From the NCBI RefSeq assembly GCF_900215205.1, contig NZ_OBDY01000016.1, positions 77,597 through 141,596 on the forward strand: a stretch of DNA of 64,000 nt, written 5' to 3'. Position numbers and translations under genes: made by a program. A model generated the notes under the pieces. It was not told the origin of the DNA. It ran no database searches and was given only the letters and a program-made list of their open reading frames with translations. The stretch's first letter is position 1. Each line of letters starts with the position of its first letter. This DNA is from Paractinoplanes atraurantiacus. Its GTDB lineage: Bacteria; Actinomycetota; Actinomycetes; Mycobacteriales; Micromonosporaceae. Shown piece after piece: positions 43,252 to 51,522 of this stretch.

Positions 43252-44421
43252 ATGGTGAGGCCCTTGACAGTCGAAACACAGTTCCTTGATCTAGGAGGGT
43301 CTCTGCCGCTCGACAGCGGCCGCGAGCTGCGCGAGGTCCGGGTGGCGTACGAGACGTACGGCACCCTGTCCCCCGAGCGTGACAACGTCATTCTCGTCTG
43401 TCACGCCTTGAGTGGAGACGCTCACGCTGCCGGATATTCGACAACGGCGCCGGCCGCGAGCACCCGCGACGGCTTCGCCGCGGAGAGCCGCGACGGCTCC
43501 CAGGGCAAGGCCCTGGGCTGGTGGGACGGCATGATCGGGCCCGGTAAGGCGTTCGACACCGACCACTACTTCGTGGTGTCGACCAACCTGCTCGGCGGCT
43601 GCCGGGGCAGCACGGGCCCGTCGTCGGTAAACCCGGAGACCGGTAAGCCGTACGGGTCGGACTTTCCCGTCATCACCGTGGCCGACATGGTTCGGTGCCA
43701 GCGGGCGTTCCTCGACGAGCTCGGCATCGAGCGTCTCGCCTCGGTCGCCGGCGGCTCGCTGGGCGGCATGCAGGCCCTCCAATGGGCGGTGGACCACCCC
43801 GATCAGGTCGACTCGATCGTGGTCATCGCCTCCACGCACGGGCTGCACCCGCAGGGCATCGCCTGGAACGCCATCGCCCGCGAGTCGATCCGGCGCGACC
43901 CGGACTGGCAGGGCGGCCACTACTACGGCACCGGCCGCAAGCCCGACGCCGGCATGGGCGTGGCCCGCATGGTCGGCCACGTGACCTATCTGTCGGCGCC
44001 CGCCCTCGAGGACCGCTTCGCCCGGCGGCTCCAGTTCGCCGACGACGTCCGCTACACGATCGACCAGCCCGAGTTCGAGGTCGAGAGCTACCTCGACCAT
44101 CAGGCGTCGTCGTTCGTGAAGCGGTTCGACGCGAACACCTACCTCTATCTCTCGCGGGCCTTGACCTATTTCGACCTCGCGCGGGGCAAGGGATCCCTGG
44201 CGGACGCTCTCGCCGGGGTCCGCGCCCGCACGCTGCTGATCGCCTTCACGTCGGACTGGCTTTATCCGCCGGCCGCCTCGGAGGAGATCGCCGCCGCGCT
44301 GCCCGGCGAGAAGGAACTGCACATCATCGACGCCCCGTACGGCCACGACTGCTTCCTGCTGGAGGAAGCCCGGCAGACCCCCATCGTCCGCCGATTCCTA
44401 CTCGGAGATAAAGAAGAATGA
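43252..44421 (+). CDS. metX: Homoserine O-acetyltransferase
   Basis: Acetylates homoserine from acetyl-CoA as the first step of methionine synthesis. Alpha/beta-hydrolase fold with the nucleophile in SVAGGSLGGMQALQW, Asp in FTSDWLYPP and His in YGHDCFLLEE. The N-terminal LPLDSGRELREVRVAYETYG and STNLLGGCRGSTGPSS motifs are diagnostic. At 389 residues it is normal. ATG 43252 is chosen; GTG 43255 is also in frame. A TATAGAT hexamer 12 bases upstream suggests a very short leader. It overlaps metY by 4 bp. Confidence 0.95.
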   Translation: MVRPLTVETQFLDLGGSLPLDSGRELREVRVAYETYGTLSPERDNVILVCHALSGDAHAAGYSTTAPAASTRDGFAAESRDGSQGKALGWWDGMIGPGKAFDTDHYFVVSTNLLGGCRGSTGPSSVNPETGKPYGSDFPVITVADMVRCQRAFLDELGIERLASVAGGSLGGMQALQWAVDHPDQVDSIVVIASTHGLHPQGIAWNAIARESIRRDPDWQGGHYYGTGRKPDAGMGVARMVGHVTYLSAPALEDRFARRLQFADDVRYTIDQPEFEVESYLDHQASSFVKRFDANTYLYLSRALTYFDLARGKGSLADALAGVRARTLLIAFTSDWLYPPAASEEIAAALPGEKELHIIDAPYGHDCFLLEEARQTPIVRRFLLGDKEE

Positions 44422-45710
44422 TCGAGGAAGCACACGAGTTCGGTTTCGAGACCCGGCAGCTGCACGCCGGGCAGCGGCCCGATCCCAACACGGGCGCCCG
44501 CGCGGTGCCGATCTTCCAGACGTCGAGCTACGTCTTCGAGGATCCGGAGTCGGCGGCCGCCTACTTCAATTTGCAGGAGTACGGCAACACGTACTCCCGG
44601 ATCATGAACCCGACCACGGCCGTCTTCGAGGAGCGGGTGGCCAACCTCGAGGGCGGCTCGGGCGCGGTGGCGTTCTCCAGCGGCATCGCGGCCCAGGCCG
44701 GCGCCCTGTTCACCCTGCTCGAGCCGGGCGACCACGTGGTGGCGTCGTCGGCGCTCTACGGCGGCACGGTCAACCAGTTCAAGCATCTGCTGCGCAAGAT
44801 GAAGGTGGAGCTGACCTGGGTCGACCCGGACGACCCGGACGCGTGGCGCAAGGCCGTGCAGGCCAACACCAAGGCGTTCTTCGGCGAGACCATCGGCAAC
44901 CCGGGCGGCAACGTGCTCGACCTGGAGACGGTGGCGACCATCGCCCACGAGCACGACCTGCCGCTGATCGTGGACAACACGTTCGCCACGCCCTACCTGT
45001 GCCGCCCGATCGAGTGGGGCGCCGACATCGTCATCCACTCGGCGACCAAGTTCATCGGCGGTCACGGCACCAGCATCGGCGGCGTGGTGGTCGAGGCCGG
45101 CACGTTCAACTGGTCGAACGGCCGGTTCCCGGTGGTGGCCGACCCGTCGCCGGCCTATCACGGCCTGCAGTTCCACGAGACGTTCGGCGAGTACGGCTAC
45201 CTGATGAAGCTGCGCGCCGAGACGCTGCGCGACCTGGGCGGCACCCTGTCGCCGTTCAACGCGTTCCTCTTCCTTCAGGGCCTGGAGACGTTGTCGCTGC
45301 GCATGGAGCGACACGTGCAGAACGCCTCGAAGGTCGCGGCGTTCCTGCAGGACCACCCGCTGGCCTCCAACGTCAGCTTCCCGGGCCTGCCCGGCAGCAA
45401 GTACGCCCCGCTGGTGGAGAAATACCTGCCCAAGGGCGCCGGAGCGGTGTTCTCCTTCGACGTGGCCGGCGGCCGCGACGGCGGCCAGGACCTGATCCGC
45501 GGCGTCACCCTCTGGTCCCACCTGGCCAACGTCGGCGACGCCAAGAGCCTGATCATCCACCCCGCCAGCACCACACACCGCCAGCTCAGCGACGACGAGC
45601 TGACCGCGGCCGGCGTCGGCCCGGGCACGGTGCGCCTGTCGGTGGGCACCGAATCCGTCGACGACCTGATCTGGGACCTGTCCCAGGCCTTCGAAGGGCT
45701 CAAGAAATGA
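44418..45710 (+). CDS. metY: O-acetylhomoserine sulfhydrylase
   Basis: PLP-dependent conversion of O-acetylhomoserine and sulfide to homocysteine. A 430-residue Cys/Met-metabolism enzyme with the PLP Lys in HSATKFIGGHGTSIGG (about residue 210). Substrate-loop motifs are SSYVFEDPESAAAYF and EYGNTYSRIMNPTTAVFEER. It follows metX with an ATGA overlap and leads by another ATGA into the CoA-binding gene, so the three form one operon. Confidence 0.96.
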   Translation: MIEEAHEFGFETRQLHAGQRPDPNTGARAVPIFQTSSYVFEDPESAAAYFNLQEYGNTYSRIMNPTTAVFEERVANLEGGSGAVAFSSGIAAQAGALFTLLEPGDHVVASSALYGGTVNQFKHLLRKMKVELTWVDPDDPDAWRKAVQANTKAFFGETIGNPGGNVLDLETVATIAHEHDLPLIVDNTFATPYLCRPIEWGADIVIHSATKFIGGHGTSIGGVVVEAGTFNWSNGRFPVVADPSPAYHGLQFHETFGEYGYLMKLRAETLRDLGGTLSPFNAFLFLQGLETLSLRMERHVQNASKVAAFLQDHPLASNVSFPGLPGSKYAPLVEKYLPKGAGAVFSFDVAGGRDGGQDLIRGVTLWSHLANVGDAKSLIIHPASTTHRQLSDDELTAAGVGPGTVRLSVGTESVDDLIWDLSQAFEGLKK

Positions 45711-46189
45711 CCGACCTGGCGCAGTACCAGGACGTGAAAGACATCCAGCGGGTGCTGCACACGTCCAAGACGATCGCGATCGTCGGCCTGTCCAACAACC
45801 CGCTGCGGGCGAGCTACTTCGTCGGCTATTACATGAAGCGGCACGGCTACAAGGTCATCCCGGTCAACCCGCGCGAGCCCGAGATCCTGGGCGAGACCAG
45901 CTACCCGAGCCTGCGCGACGTCCCCGAGCCGGTCGACGTGGTGAACGTCTTCCGCGCCCCGAGCGCCGTCCCGCCGATCGCCTCCGACGCGGTGGCGATC
46001 GGCGCCAAGACCCTGTGGTGCCAGTTCGGCGTCATCAGCCCCGAGGGCGCACAGACCGCCACCGACGGCGGCCTGACCGTCATCATGGACCGCTGCTTGA
46101 AGGTCGAGCACGCCCGCTACGTGGGCCGCATGAACTGGCTCGGCTTCAACACCAAGAGAATCACCGCGGTCCGTACGGGATTGCAGTAG
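45707..46189 (+). CDS. CoA-binding domain protein
   Basis: A 160-residue single CoA_binding (Rossmann) domain of the YccU type: KTIAIVGLSNNPLRASYFVG, GYKVIPVNPREPEILGETSY, VDVVNVFRAPSAVPPIASDA and TLWCQFGVISPEGAQTATDG. The function is unknown, though it often sits beside metY in actinobacteria. Third gene of the metX operon through an ATGA overlap. There is no clear strong terminator after it. Confidence 0.92.
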   Translation: MTDLAQYQDVKDIQRVLHTSKTIAIVGLSNNPLRASYFVGYYMKRHGYKVIPVNPREPEILGETSYPSLRDVPEPVDVVNVFRAPSAVPPIASDAVAIGAKTLWCQFGVISPEGAQTATDGGLTVIMDRCLKVEHARYVGRMNWLGFNTKRITAVRTGLQ

Positions 46190-46246
46190 GCGATCTGATA
46201 GGGCCCGAAAGGTCAGGCCCGGGTCCGGCGCGCCGAAACAGAAGGG

Positions 46247-47284
46247 GTGACCGTCTCCGCCGAGCCCCTGCGCGCCCCCGACCGGCCGGCGCGAGGTCGC
46301 CGTCTGCGGCGGGTGGGGCTGGCGGCGATCGTCGTGCTGTTCGCGGTGGAGCTGGTCGTCGGGTGGCCGTCGTTGTCGTCGGCGGTGAGTCAGCTCAAGG
46401 CGCCGGACCCCAGGTGGCTTCTGGCCGCGCTCGTGGCCGAGCTCTTGGCCATGGGCGCGTACGCCCGCATGCAGCACACGCTGCTGCGCTCCGCCGGCCT
46501 TCGCGTGCCCATCCGGCACAACCTGCGCCTGGCCTACGCCGCCCATTCGCTCAACGAGACCCTTCCCGGCGGCCCCGCCTTCTCCACCAGCTTCAACTAC
46601 CAGCAGATGCGCCGCTTCGGAGCCTCCTCCGCCGTGGCCTCCTGGGTCATCGCACTGTCCGGCATCCTGTCCACCACCGCCCTGGCCGTGGTCACCGCCG
46701 TCGGCGCCCTCGCCTCCGACGGCACGCCGCACTGGTACAGCCTCGCCGGTCTCGGCCTGGTCATCGTGCTGCTCGTCATCGGCGCCCGCCGGGTCAGCGA
46801 CAACCCCGGCCTGGCCGACCCGGCCGTGCGGGCGGTGATGGCCGGCGTCAACCGCATCCGGCGCCGGCCGGCCGAGCAGGGGGTGGACGGGGTCCGCGGC
46901 TTCATCGCCCAGCTCGGCGCCGCGCGGCTGTCACCCGGGCGCGGACTCGTCGCCGCGGTCGCGGCCGTGCTCAACTGGGGGCTCGACGCCGCCTGCCTGT
47001 GGCTGTGCCTGCGGGCGGTCAGCGACGAGCCCATCAACGCCACCCAGGTCCTGCTCGCCTTCTGCGCCGGCATGGCCGCCGGCACCGTCACCATCGTTCC
47101 GGGCGGGCTCGGCATCATCGACAGCGCGCTGATCCTGGGTCTCGTCTCCGGCGGCATCGGCACGTCGACGGCGATCGCGGCGGTCGTCCTCTACCGCATC
47201 ATCAGCTTCGGCTTCATCATCGGCATGGGCTGGATCTCCTGGCTCGTCATGCGCCGGCGCACCGCCGCACCGATCGCCGTGTGA
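46247..47284 (+). CDS. YbhN/UPF0104-type membrane protein
   Basis: A 345-residue polytopic membrane protein of the lysylphosphatidylglycerol-synthetase-TM (LPG synthase flippase-like, YbhN) family. Eight or so helices, HSLNETLPGGPAFSTSFNYQ and the late GTVTIVPGGLGIIDSALILG are the family signatures. The synthetase domain of true MprF is absent, so it may be a lipid flippase or have an unrelated envelope role. GTG start with GAAGGG upstream. Confidence 0.88.
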   Translation: MTVSAEPLRAPDRPARGRRLRRVGLAAIVVLFAVELVVGWPSLSSAVSQLKAPDPRWLLAALVAELLAMGAYARMQHTLLRSAGLRVPIRHNLRLAYAAHSLNETLPGGPAFSTSFNYQQMRRFGASSAVASWVIALSGILSTTALAVVTAVGALASDGTPHWYSLAGLGLVIVLLVIGARRVSDNPGLADPAVRAVMAGVNRIRRRPAEQGVDGVRGFIAQLGAARLSPGRGLVAAVAAVLNWGLDAACLWLCLRAVSDEPINATQVLLAFCAGMAAGTVTIVPGGLGIIDSALILGLVSGGIGTSTAIAAVVLYRIISFGFIIGMGWISWLVMRRRTAAPIAV

Positions 47285-47370
47285 CGACTTCACGTTAAAG
47301 GTGACTTCCCGCGGGCGGTCGACTGTGCAGGATGAGAACGGATGCCAGCCGAGCCGAGGGAGCAGGAATC

Positions 47371-48153
47371 ATGTGTACGCAAACGTTGAGCCGCCGCGCG
47401 GCCTTGTTCGGTGGGGCGGCCGCCGTCGCCTCGGTTGCGGTGGCCACGCCGGCCGCGGCGAGCGGGAGACGCGGACTGCTCGATCTCACCTATCCGCTGG
47501 GCCCCGCCTTTCCGGCCTTCTCGCCGGGCGAGGAGGCGGCGCTCCGGACGGTCGCGACCATCGCCGACGACGGCTACTACATGCAGGAGTGGACCACCGT
47601 CGAGCACATCGGCACTCATGTCGACGCGCCCGTGCACTTCACCGCCGGTGGACGTACGGCGCCTGAGCTGCGGCCGGATGAGCTGATCCGGCCGGCGGTG
47701 GTCGTCGACATCGCGCGGCGGGCGCGGCACGACGCCGACACCGTCGTGACCGTGGACGACCTGAGGGCGTACGAACGCCGCTATGGCCGTATCCCCGACG
47801 GCGCGGCCGTCCTCATGTATTCGGGGTGGGGCGCCAAGGCCGGCGACCCCAACGCCTATCGCGGCACCGACGCCCAGGGCACGCTGCACTTCCCCGGCTT
47901 CGGGCTCGACGCCTGCGAGTGGCTGCTGCGGCACCGCCGGATCCGCAGTCTCGGGGTGGACACGCTCAGCATCGATCCGGGGGTCTCGGAGAGCTTCGAG
48001 ACGCATCTCGCGCTGACCGGGGCCGACCGTTACGGCGTCGAGAACCTGGCCAATCTCGACCGGCTTCCGCCCAGCGGGGCGACCGTTTTCGTGGGCCTGA
48101 TCCCGTACGAGGAAGGCTCGGGCGGGCAGGCGCGCGTGATCGCGATGAGATAA
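47371..48153 (+). CDS. Cyclase family protein (kynurenine formamidase-like), exported
   Basis: A 260-residue metal-dependent hydrolase with the signature VEHIGTHVDAPVHFTAGG (HxGTHxDxPxH). A Tat-type leader (LSRRAALFGGAAAVASVAVA) indicates export. Family members include kynurenine formamidases, isatin hydrolase and polyketide cyclases, and the exact reaction is not clear. ATG 47371 follows a GGAG-like site. The next gene is a GntR regulator in the same direction, which may control it or neighbouring genes. Confidence 0.87.
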   Translation: MCTQTLSRRAALFGGAAAVASVAVATPAAASGRRGLLDLTYPLGPAFPAFSPGEEAALRTVATIADDGYYMQEWTTVEHIGTHVDAPVHFTAGGRTAPELRPDELIRPAVVVDIARRARHDADTVVTVDDLRAYERRYGRIPDGAAVLMYSGWGAKAGDPNAYRGTDAQGTLHFPGFGLDACEWLLRHRRIRSLGVDTLSIDPGVSESFETHLALTGADRYGVENLANLDRLPPSGATVFVGLIPYEEGSGGQARVIAMR

Positions 48154-48198
48154 TTCCTACCAAGCCTAGAGGATATCGGCGGAAGCGCCTACGCTACC

Positions 48199-48224
48199 CA
48201 GCTGTATGCAGCCACATGCAGCTG
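48199..48224. promoter_or_regulatory. Inverted repeat upstream of the GntR gene
   Basis: Arms CAGCTGTATG and CATGCAGCTG, complementary at 9 of 10 positions, separated by CAGCCA. It ends 12 bp before the GntR start and follows a plausible TACGCT -10 hexamer. Position and symmetry fit an autoregulatory operator, but the arms differ from the classic TNGTNNNACNA GntR consensus. Confidence 0.45.
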
Positions 48225-48236
48225 GGAGCGCGCCGC

Positions 48237-48929
48237 ATGACCAACGCCCGCGACACCGTCTACCGCGCCGTGCTCGACCGCCTGACCCACGGCCACTACC
48301 GCGACGGCTCCCCGCTCCTCCCGCAGCAGCTCAGCGACGAGTTCAACGTCTCGCGTACGCCCGTACGCGAGGCGCTCGCCCTGCTCGAGCAGGACGGCCT
48401 GCTCCTCTCCGGCAAGCGCGGCTTCGAGGTCCGCCCGCGCAGTGACCAGGAGATCCTGGACATCTTCGAGACCCGCGCCATTTTGGAGTCCTCGGCCGCC
48501 TACGCCGCCGCGACCCGGGCCACCCCGATCGACCTCGCCCGCCTGCAGGATCTGCACGACCGGTCGCAGGCCACCGACGACCCGGCCGAGATCCGGCGCG
48601 TCTTCAATCACTTCCACGACGCCGTACGCAATGCCGCGCACAACCGGACGATCACGGCCCTCCTTCGTACGATCGAAGCGCAGGTCAAGGTTTCCGCTCC
48701 TTGGACGACTCCGGGCGGCGCCCGCGAGTTCGGCCCCAGCTATGCCGAGCACGCCGCGATCCTCGATGCGATCCGGTCCGGCGACGCCGCGAGTGCCCGC
48801 ACGGCCAGCCTCACCCACAGCGCCCACGACCGGGACACGCGCGTCAGTCAGTTGATCGTCCGGATGGCCGAGGACCTCACCGCGCCCGACTCCACCGCCG
48901 CCGGCTTCCTCGACCGCCAGAGGGGCTGA
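48237..48929 (+). CDS. GntR-family (FCD) transcriptional regulator
   Basis: A 230-residue regulator. The winged helix is YRAVLDRLTHGHYRDGSPLL and QQLSDEFNVSRTPVREALAL. The C-terminal all-helical FCD domain has ILDIFETRAILESSAAYAAA, VFNHFHDAVRNAAHN (metal-site His) and YAEHAAILDAIRSGDAASAR. The ATG 48237 has GGGAG upstream. An in-frame ATG at 48216 lies inside the inverted repeat. Its 3' end overlaps the convergent EamA gene by 82 bp. Confidence 0.9.
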   Translation: MTNARDTVYRAVLDRLTHGHYRDGSPLLPQQLSDEFNVSRTPVREALALLEQDGLLLSGKRGFEVRPRSDQEILDIFETRAILESSAAYAAATRATPIDLARLQDLHDRSQATDDPAEIRRVFNHFHDAVRNAAHNRTITALLRTIEAQVKVSAPWTTPGGAREFGPSYAEHAAILDAIRSGDAASARTASLTHSAHDRDTRVSQLIVRMAEDLTAPDSTAAGFLDRQRG

Positions 48930-49759
48930 CCCAGGAGAACACCGGCAAAAACAAGGACCAGACCCCCGATTTGCCGTACGGACAATGCCTCGTTCGCGAT
49001 CGCGGTGCCGAGCAGCACCCCGGTCGCCGGGTTGAGCAGGCCGACCAGCCCGACCGTGCCCGCGCTCAGATGGCGCAACCCGGTGAACCAGGCCGCGAAT
49101 GCGACCGCCGTCGCGATCACCGTGATGTACCCGAAGCCCAGCATCGCCGCCCCGTCCAGCGCCGGCGGCGCTCCTTCCAGGAGCATCGCGGCCGGCACGA
49201 GCATGGTCCCGCCCGCGATCAGCTGCCACGAGGTCAGCGAGAAGACGTCGATGCCGGCGCTCCACTTCTTGGCCAGGATGTAGCCGAACGACGACATGAC
49301 CATGGCCGACACCGAGGCCAGCACGCCCCGCGCGTCGATCGCGACCGGCCCGGTGAACAGCATCAGGCAGACACCGAGCACCCCGACCGCCGCGCCCACC
49401 AGATGCGCACCCCTCGGCCGCTCCGACAGCGCCGCCCACGCGAAGAGCATCAGCACCACCGGCGACGTCGCCATGATGGTCGAGGCGATGCTGGTCGGCA
49501 GGGTCTGCGCCGCCAGGTAGACCAGCGCGAAGAACGCACCCATGTTGAGCGTGCCCAGCACGAGCGACTTCCACCACCACGATCCCGACGGCAACTTCCG
49601 GCGTACGAGCAGCAGCAACAGTCCCGCCGGCAGCGCCCGGATGACCGCGCCGTAGAGCGGATAGCCGGCCGGCAGATACCGGTGGGTCACGAAGTAGGTG
49701 GTCCCCCACGCGATCGGCGCGAGCGCCGTGATGACCGTCCATCGCCAAGTAGCTTCCAC
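48848..49759 (-). CDS. EamA-family (DMT) exporter
   Basis: About 303 residues, ten helices in two EamA halves (ITALAPIAWGTTYFVTHRYL; VFSLTSWQLIAGGTMLVPAA), so a drug/metabolite exporter of the RhtA/PecM kind. The adjacent divergent MarR gene suggests induction by the exported compound. I place the start at GTG 49759 (VEATWRW) because a TATAGT -10 element lies seven bases upstream, predicting a leaderless mRNA. ATG 49780 lies within the operator and adds seven residues. The 3' end overlaps the GntR gene by 82 bp. Confidence 0.87.
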   Translation of the reverse strand: MEATWRWTVITALAPIAWGTTYFVTHRYLPAGYPLYGAVIRALPAGLLLLLVRRKLPSGSWWWKSLVLGTLNMGAFFALVYLAAQTLPTSIASTIMATSPVVLMLFAWAALSERPRGAHLVGAAVGVLGVCLMLFTGPVAIDARGVLASVSAMVMSSFGYILAKKWSAGIDVFSLTSWQLIAGGTMLVPAAMLLEGAPPALDGAAMLGFGYITVIATAVAFAAWFTGLRHLSAGTVGLVGLLNPATGVLLGTAIANEALSVRQIGGLVLVFAGVLLGQPLWRSRKPAAVESGAVRSSAIRTIN

Positions 49760-49789
49760 GGAAGGTACTATAGCTTCCATGGAAGCTAC
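49748..49789. promoter_or_regulatory. Paired MarR operators with overlapping divergent promoters
   Basis: Two near-identical palindromes lie 21 bp centre to centre. The right copy is TAGCTTCCATGGAAGCTA (49771-49788, perfect). The left is GTAGCTTCCACGGAAGGTAC (49749-49768, nearly perfect). Between them, TACTAT (plus strand) and TATAGT (minus strand) form back-to-back -10 elements. Each is followed by seven bases and the start codon of its gene. Both start codons lie inside an operator. Confidence 0.85.
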
Positions 49790-50276
49790 CGACCACGTAG
49801 CCCGGATCCAGCAGGCCTGGGCCCGCGAGCGCCCCGACCTCGACGTCACCCCGCAGGGCGTGATCGGCCGCCTGCACCGGGTCGCCGGCCACCTCACCGA
49901 CCAGCTCACGGTCGTCTACCGCCGCTACGGCCTGGGCGAGGGCGACTTCGACGTGCTGGCCGCCCTGCGCCGCGCCGGTGCCCCGTTCGAGCGCGCCCCC
50001 GGCGAGCTGGCCGCACACACGATGGTCACCACCGGTGCCATGACCAAGCGCATCGACCGCCTGGAGCGCGACGGCCTGGTCACCCGCCGCCCCAGCACCA
50101 CCGACGGCCGGGGCCGCGTGGTGGCCCTGACCGACGCCGGCCGCACCTCGATCGACCAGGCTTTCACCGACCACATGCGCAACGAGCGCCGCCTGCTCGA
50201 CGAGCTCTCCCCCGCCGACGCCGCCGCCCTGGAGGCCATCCTGACCCGCTGGCTGGCCCGCCTCGAGACCCCTTAG
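49779..50276 (+). CDS. MarR-family transcriptional regulator
   Basis: A 165-residue winged-helix repressor: ARIQQAWARERPDLDVTPQG, GEGDFDVLAALRRAGAPFER, HTMVTTGAMTKRIDRLERDG and LVTRRPSTTDGRGRVVALTD. ATG 49779 is inside the right operator palindrome and lies seven bases after TACTAT with no ribosome site, suggesting a leaderless transcript. It is divergent from the EamA exporter, a common repressor-exporter pair. The inducer is unknown. Confidence 0.92.
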   Translation: MEATDHVARIQQAWARERPDLDVTPQGVIGRLHRVAGHLTDQLTVVYRRYGLGEGDFDVLAALRRAGAPFERAPGELAAHTMVTTGAMTKRIDRLERDGLVTRRPSTTDGRGRVVALTDAGRTSIDQAFTDHMRNERRLLDELSPADAAALEAILTRWLARLETP

Positions 50277-50346
50277 CCCCGTTGCGCGGCATGCGAGACG
50301 AGCGTTCGGCCGGCCCGCGCCGGCGCCGGTGTGGCAGCTTGATCCC

Positions 50347-51045
50347 ATGGCACGCGTCTTCATCACCGGCTCGGCCGACGGCCTGGGCCGCGCCGCCGCC
50401 GAGACCCTGCTCGCCGAGGGTCACGAGGTCATCGTCCACGCGCGCAGCGCCGAACGGCTGACCGCGGTCAAGCACCTGCCCGGCGTCACCGGCGACCTGG
50501 CCGACCTCGGCGAGACCCGGGCCGTGGCCGAGCAGGTCAACGCCCTGGGCCGCCCCGACGTGGTGATCCACAACGCCGGCGTCTACCGGGACGCGCAGGT
50601 CATGCCGGTCAACGTCGTCGCCCCGTACGTCCTCACCGCCCTCATCGACGGCCCCGGCCGTCTGATCTACCTCACCAGCGGCATGCATCGCGGCGGCCGC
50701 CCCGACGTCCGCGCCCTGCGTGACGGCTCGTACTCCGACAGCAAGCTCTTCGTCACCACCCTGGCCCTCGCGATGGCCCGCCTGCGGCCCGGCATCCTCA
50801 GCAACGCCGTCGACCCGGGCTGGGTGCCGACCCGCATGGGCGGTCCCGGCGCGCCCGACGACCTGCGCCTCGGCCACCTCACGCAGGAGTGGCTGGCCAC
50901 CAGCGACGACCCGGCCGCCCTGACCACCGGCGGCTACTGGTACCACCAGCAGCGGCACGACCCCCATCCCAGCGCCGCCGACCCCGGCTTCCAGGACAGG
51001 CTGCTCGCAGCGCTGGCCGACCTCACCGGCACACCGCTGCCCTGA
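50347..51045 (+). CDS. Short-chain dehydrogenase/reductase
   Basis: A 232-residue SDR. The NAD(P) motif is VFITGSADGLGRAAAETLLA (GxxxGxG), with IHNAGVYRDAQVMPVNVVAP as the NAG strand, catalytic Ser in LIYLTSGMHRG and the Tyr/Lys pair in SYSDSKLFVT. The Arg in HARSAE suggests NADPH preference. Substrate unknown. ATG 50347 is used; a GTG at 50329 adds six residues. It follows the MarR gene by 70 bp and may or may not be co-transcribed. Confidence 0.9.
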   Translation: MARVFITGSADGLGRAAAETLLAEGHEVIVHARSAERLTAVKHLPGVTGDLADLGETRAVAEQVNALGRPDVVIHNAGVYRDAQVMPVNVVAPYVLTALIDGPGRLIYLTSGMHRGGRPDVRALRDGSYSDSKLFVTTLALAMARLRPGILSNAVDPGWVPTRMGGPGAPDDLRLGHLTQEWLATSDDPAALTTGGYWYHQQRHDPHPSAADPGFQDRLLAALADLTGTPLP

Positions 51046-51051
51046 CCCCGC

Positions 51052-51468
51052 TCAGGCCATCTCCATGGAGCGGCGGATCGCCCGCTGCACCTGGTGGAAG
51101 ACGCGGTCGTCGCGGCTGGCGTAGACGACGACCTCGGCGCCGTGATGCTTCGCGTGGATCTCCCACGTGCGCGTGCGCCGGCCCAGCGCGCCCCAGACGC
51201 AGATGACCGCGACGACGTCGATGATCGCCGCGGTGACCCACATCGTCGTGCTGTCGGCGTAGGCCGCCGCGCCGGTCGCGACGACGGCGACCAGCACGCT
51301 GACTCCCGCCAGCACGCGGGCGCCGGCGCTCGCCGGCGGCGGGGCCGCGCGGACGATGCCGAGCTCGCGCAGCTCACGGCGCGGGAACGAGCGCACCGGC
51401 TCGGTCAGCCAGACGATGTGGTCGCTCGTGACGACGGCATCAGGGCCCCGGTAGTAGATTCTCGTCAC
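51052..51468 (-). CDS. DUF6232 membrane protein
   Basis: About 138 residues, matching the DUF6232 pattern. RIYYRGPDAVVTSDHIVWLT and SFPRRELRELGIVRA are a PH-like N-terminal stretch. Two membrane helices (LAGVSVLVAVVATGAAAYAD, MWVTAAIIDVVAVICVWGAL) and VVVYASRDDRVFHQVQRAIR follow. Function unknown. GTG 51468 is preferred for its position before the conserved opening; an earlier in-frame start at 51501 is possible. Confidence 0.75.
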   Translation of the reverse strand: MTRIYYRGPDAVVTSDHIVWLTEPVRSFPRRELRELGIVRAAPPPASAGARVLAGVSVLVAVVATGAAAYADSTTMWVTAAIIDVVAVICVWGALGRRTRTWEIHAKHHGAEVVVYASRDDRVFHQVQRAIRRSMEMA

Positions 51469-51522
51469 GGCGGCCACCCCCACCGAAGCGTATGCATCCA
51501 CGCCCTTGATCGCAGCGCTCGG

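Noticed and set aside
48189..50366. 725-codon minus-strand frame spanning GntR, EamA and MarR genes
   Set aside because: Crosses three well-supported genes on both strands and shows no domain of its own.
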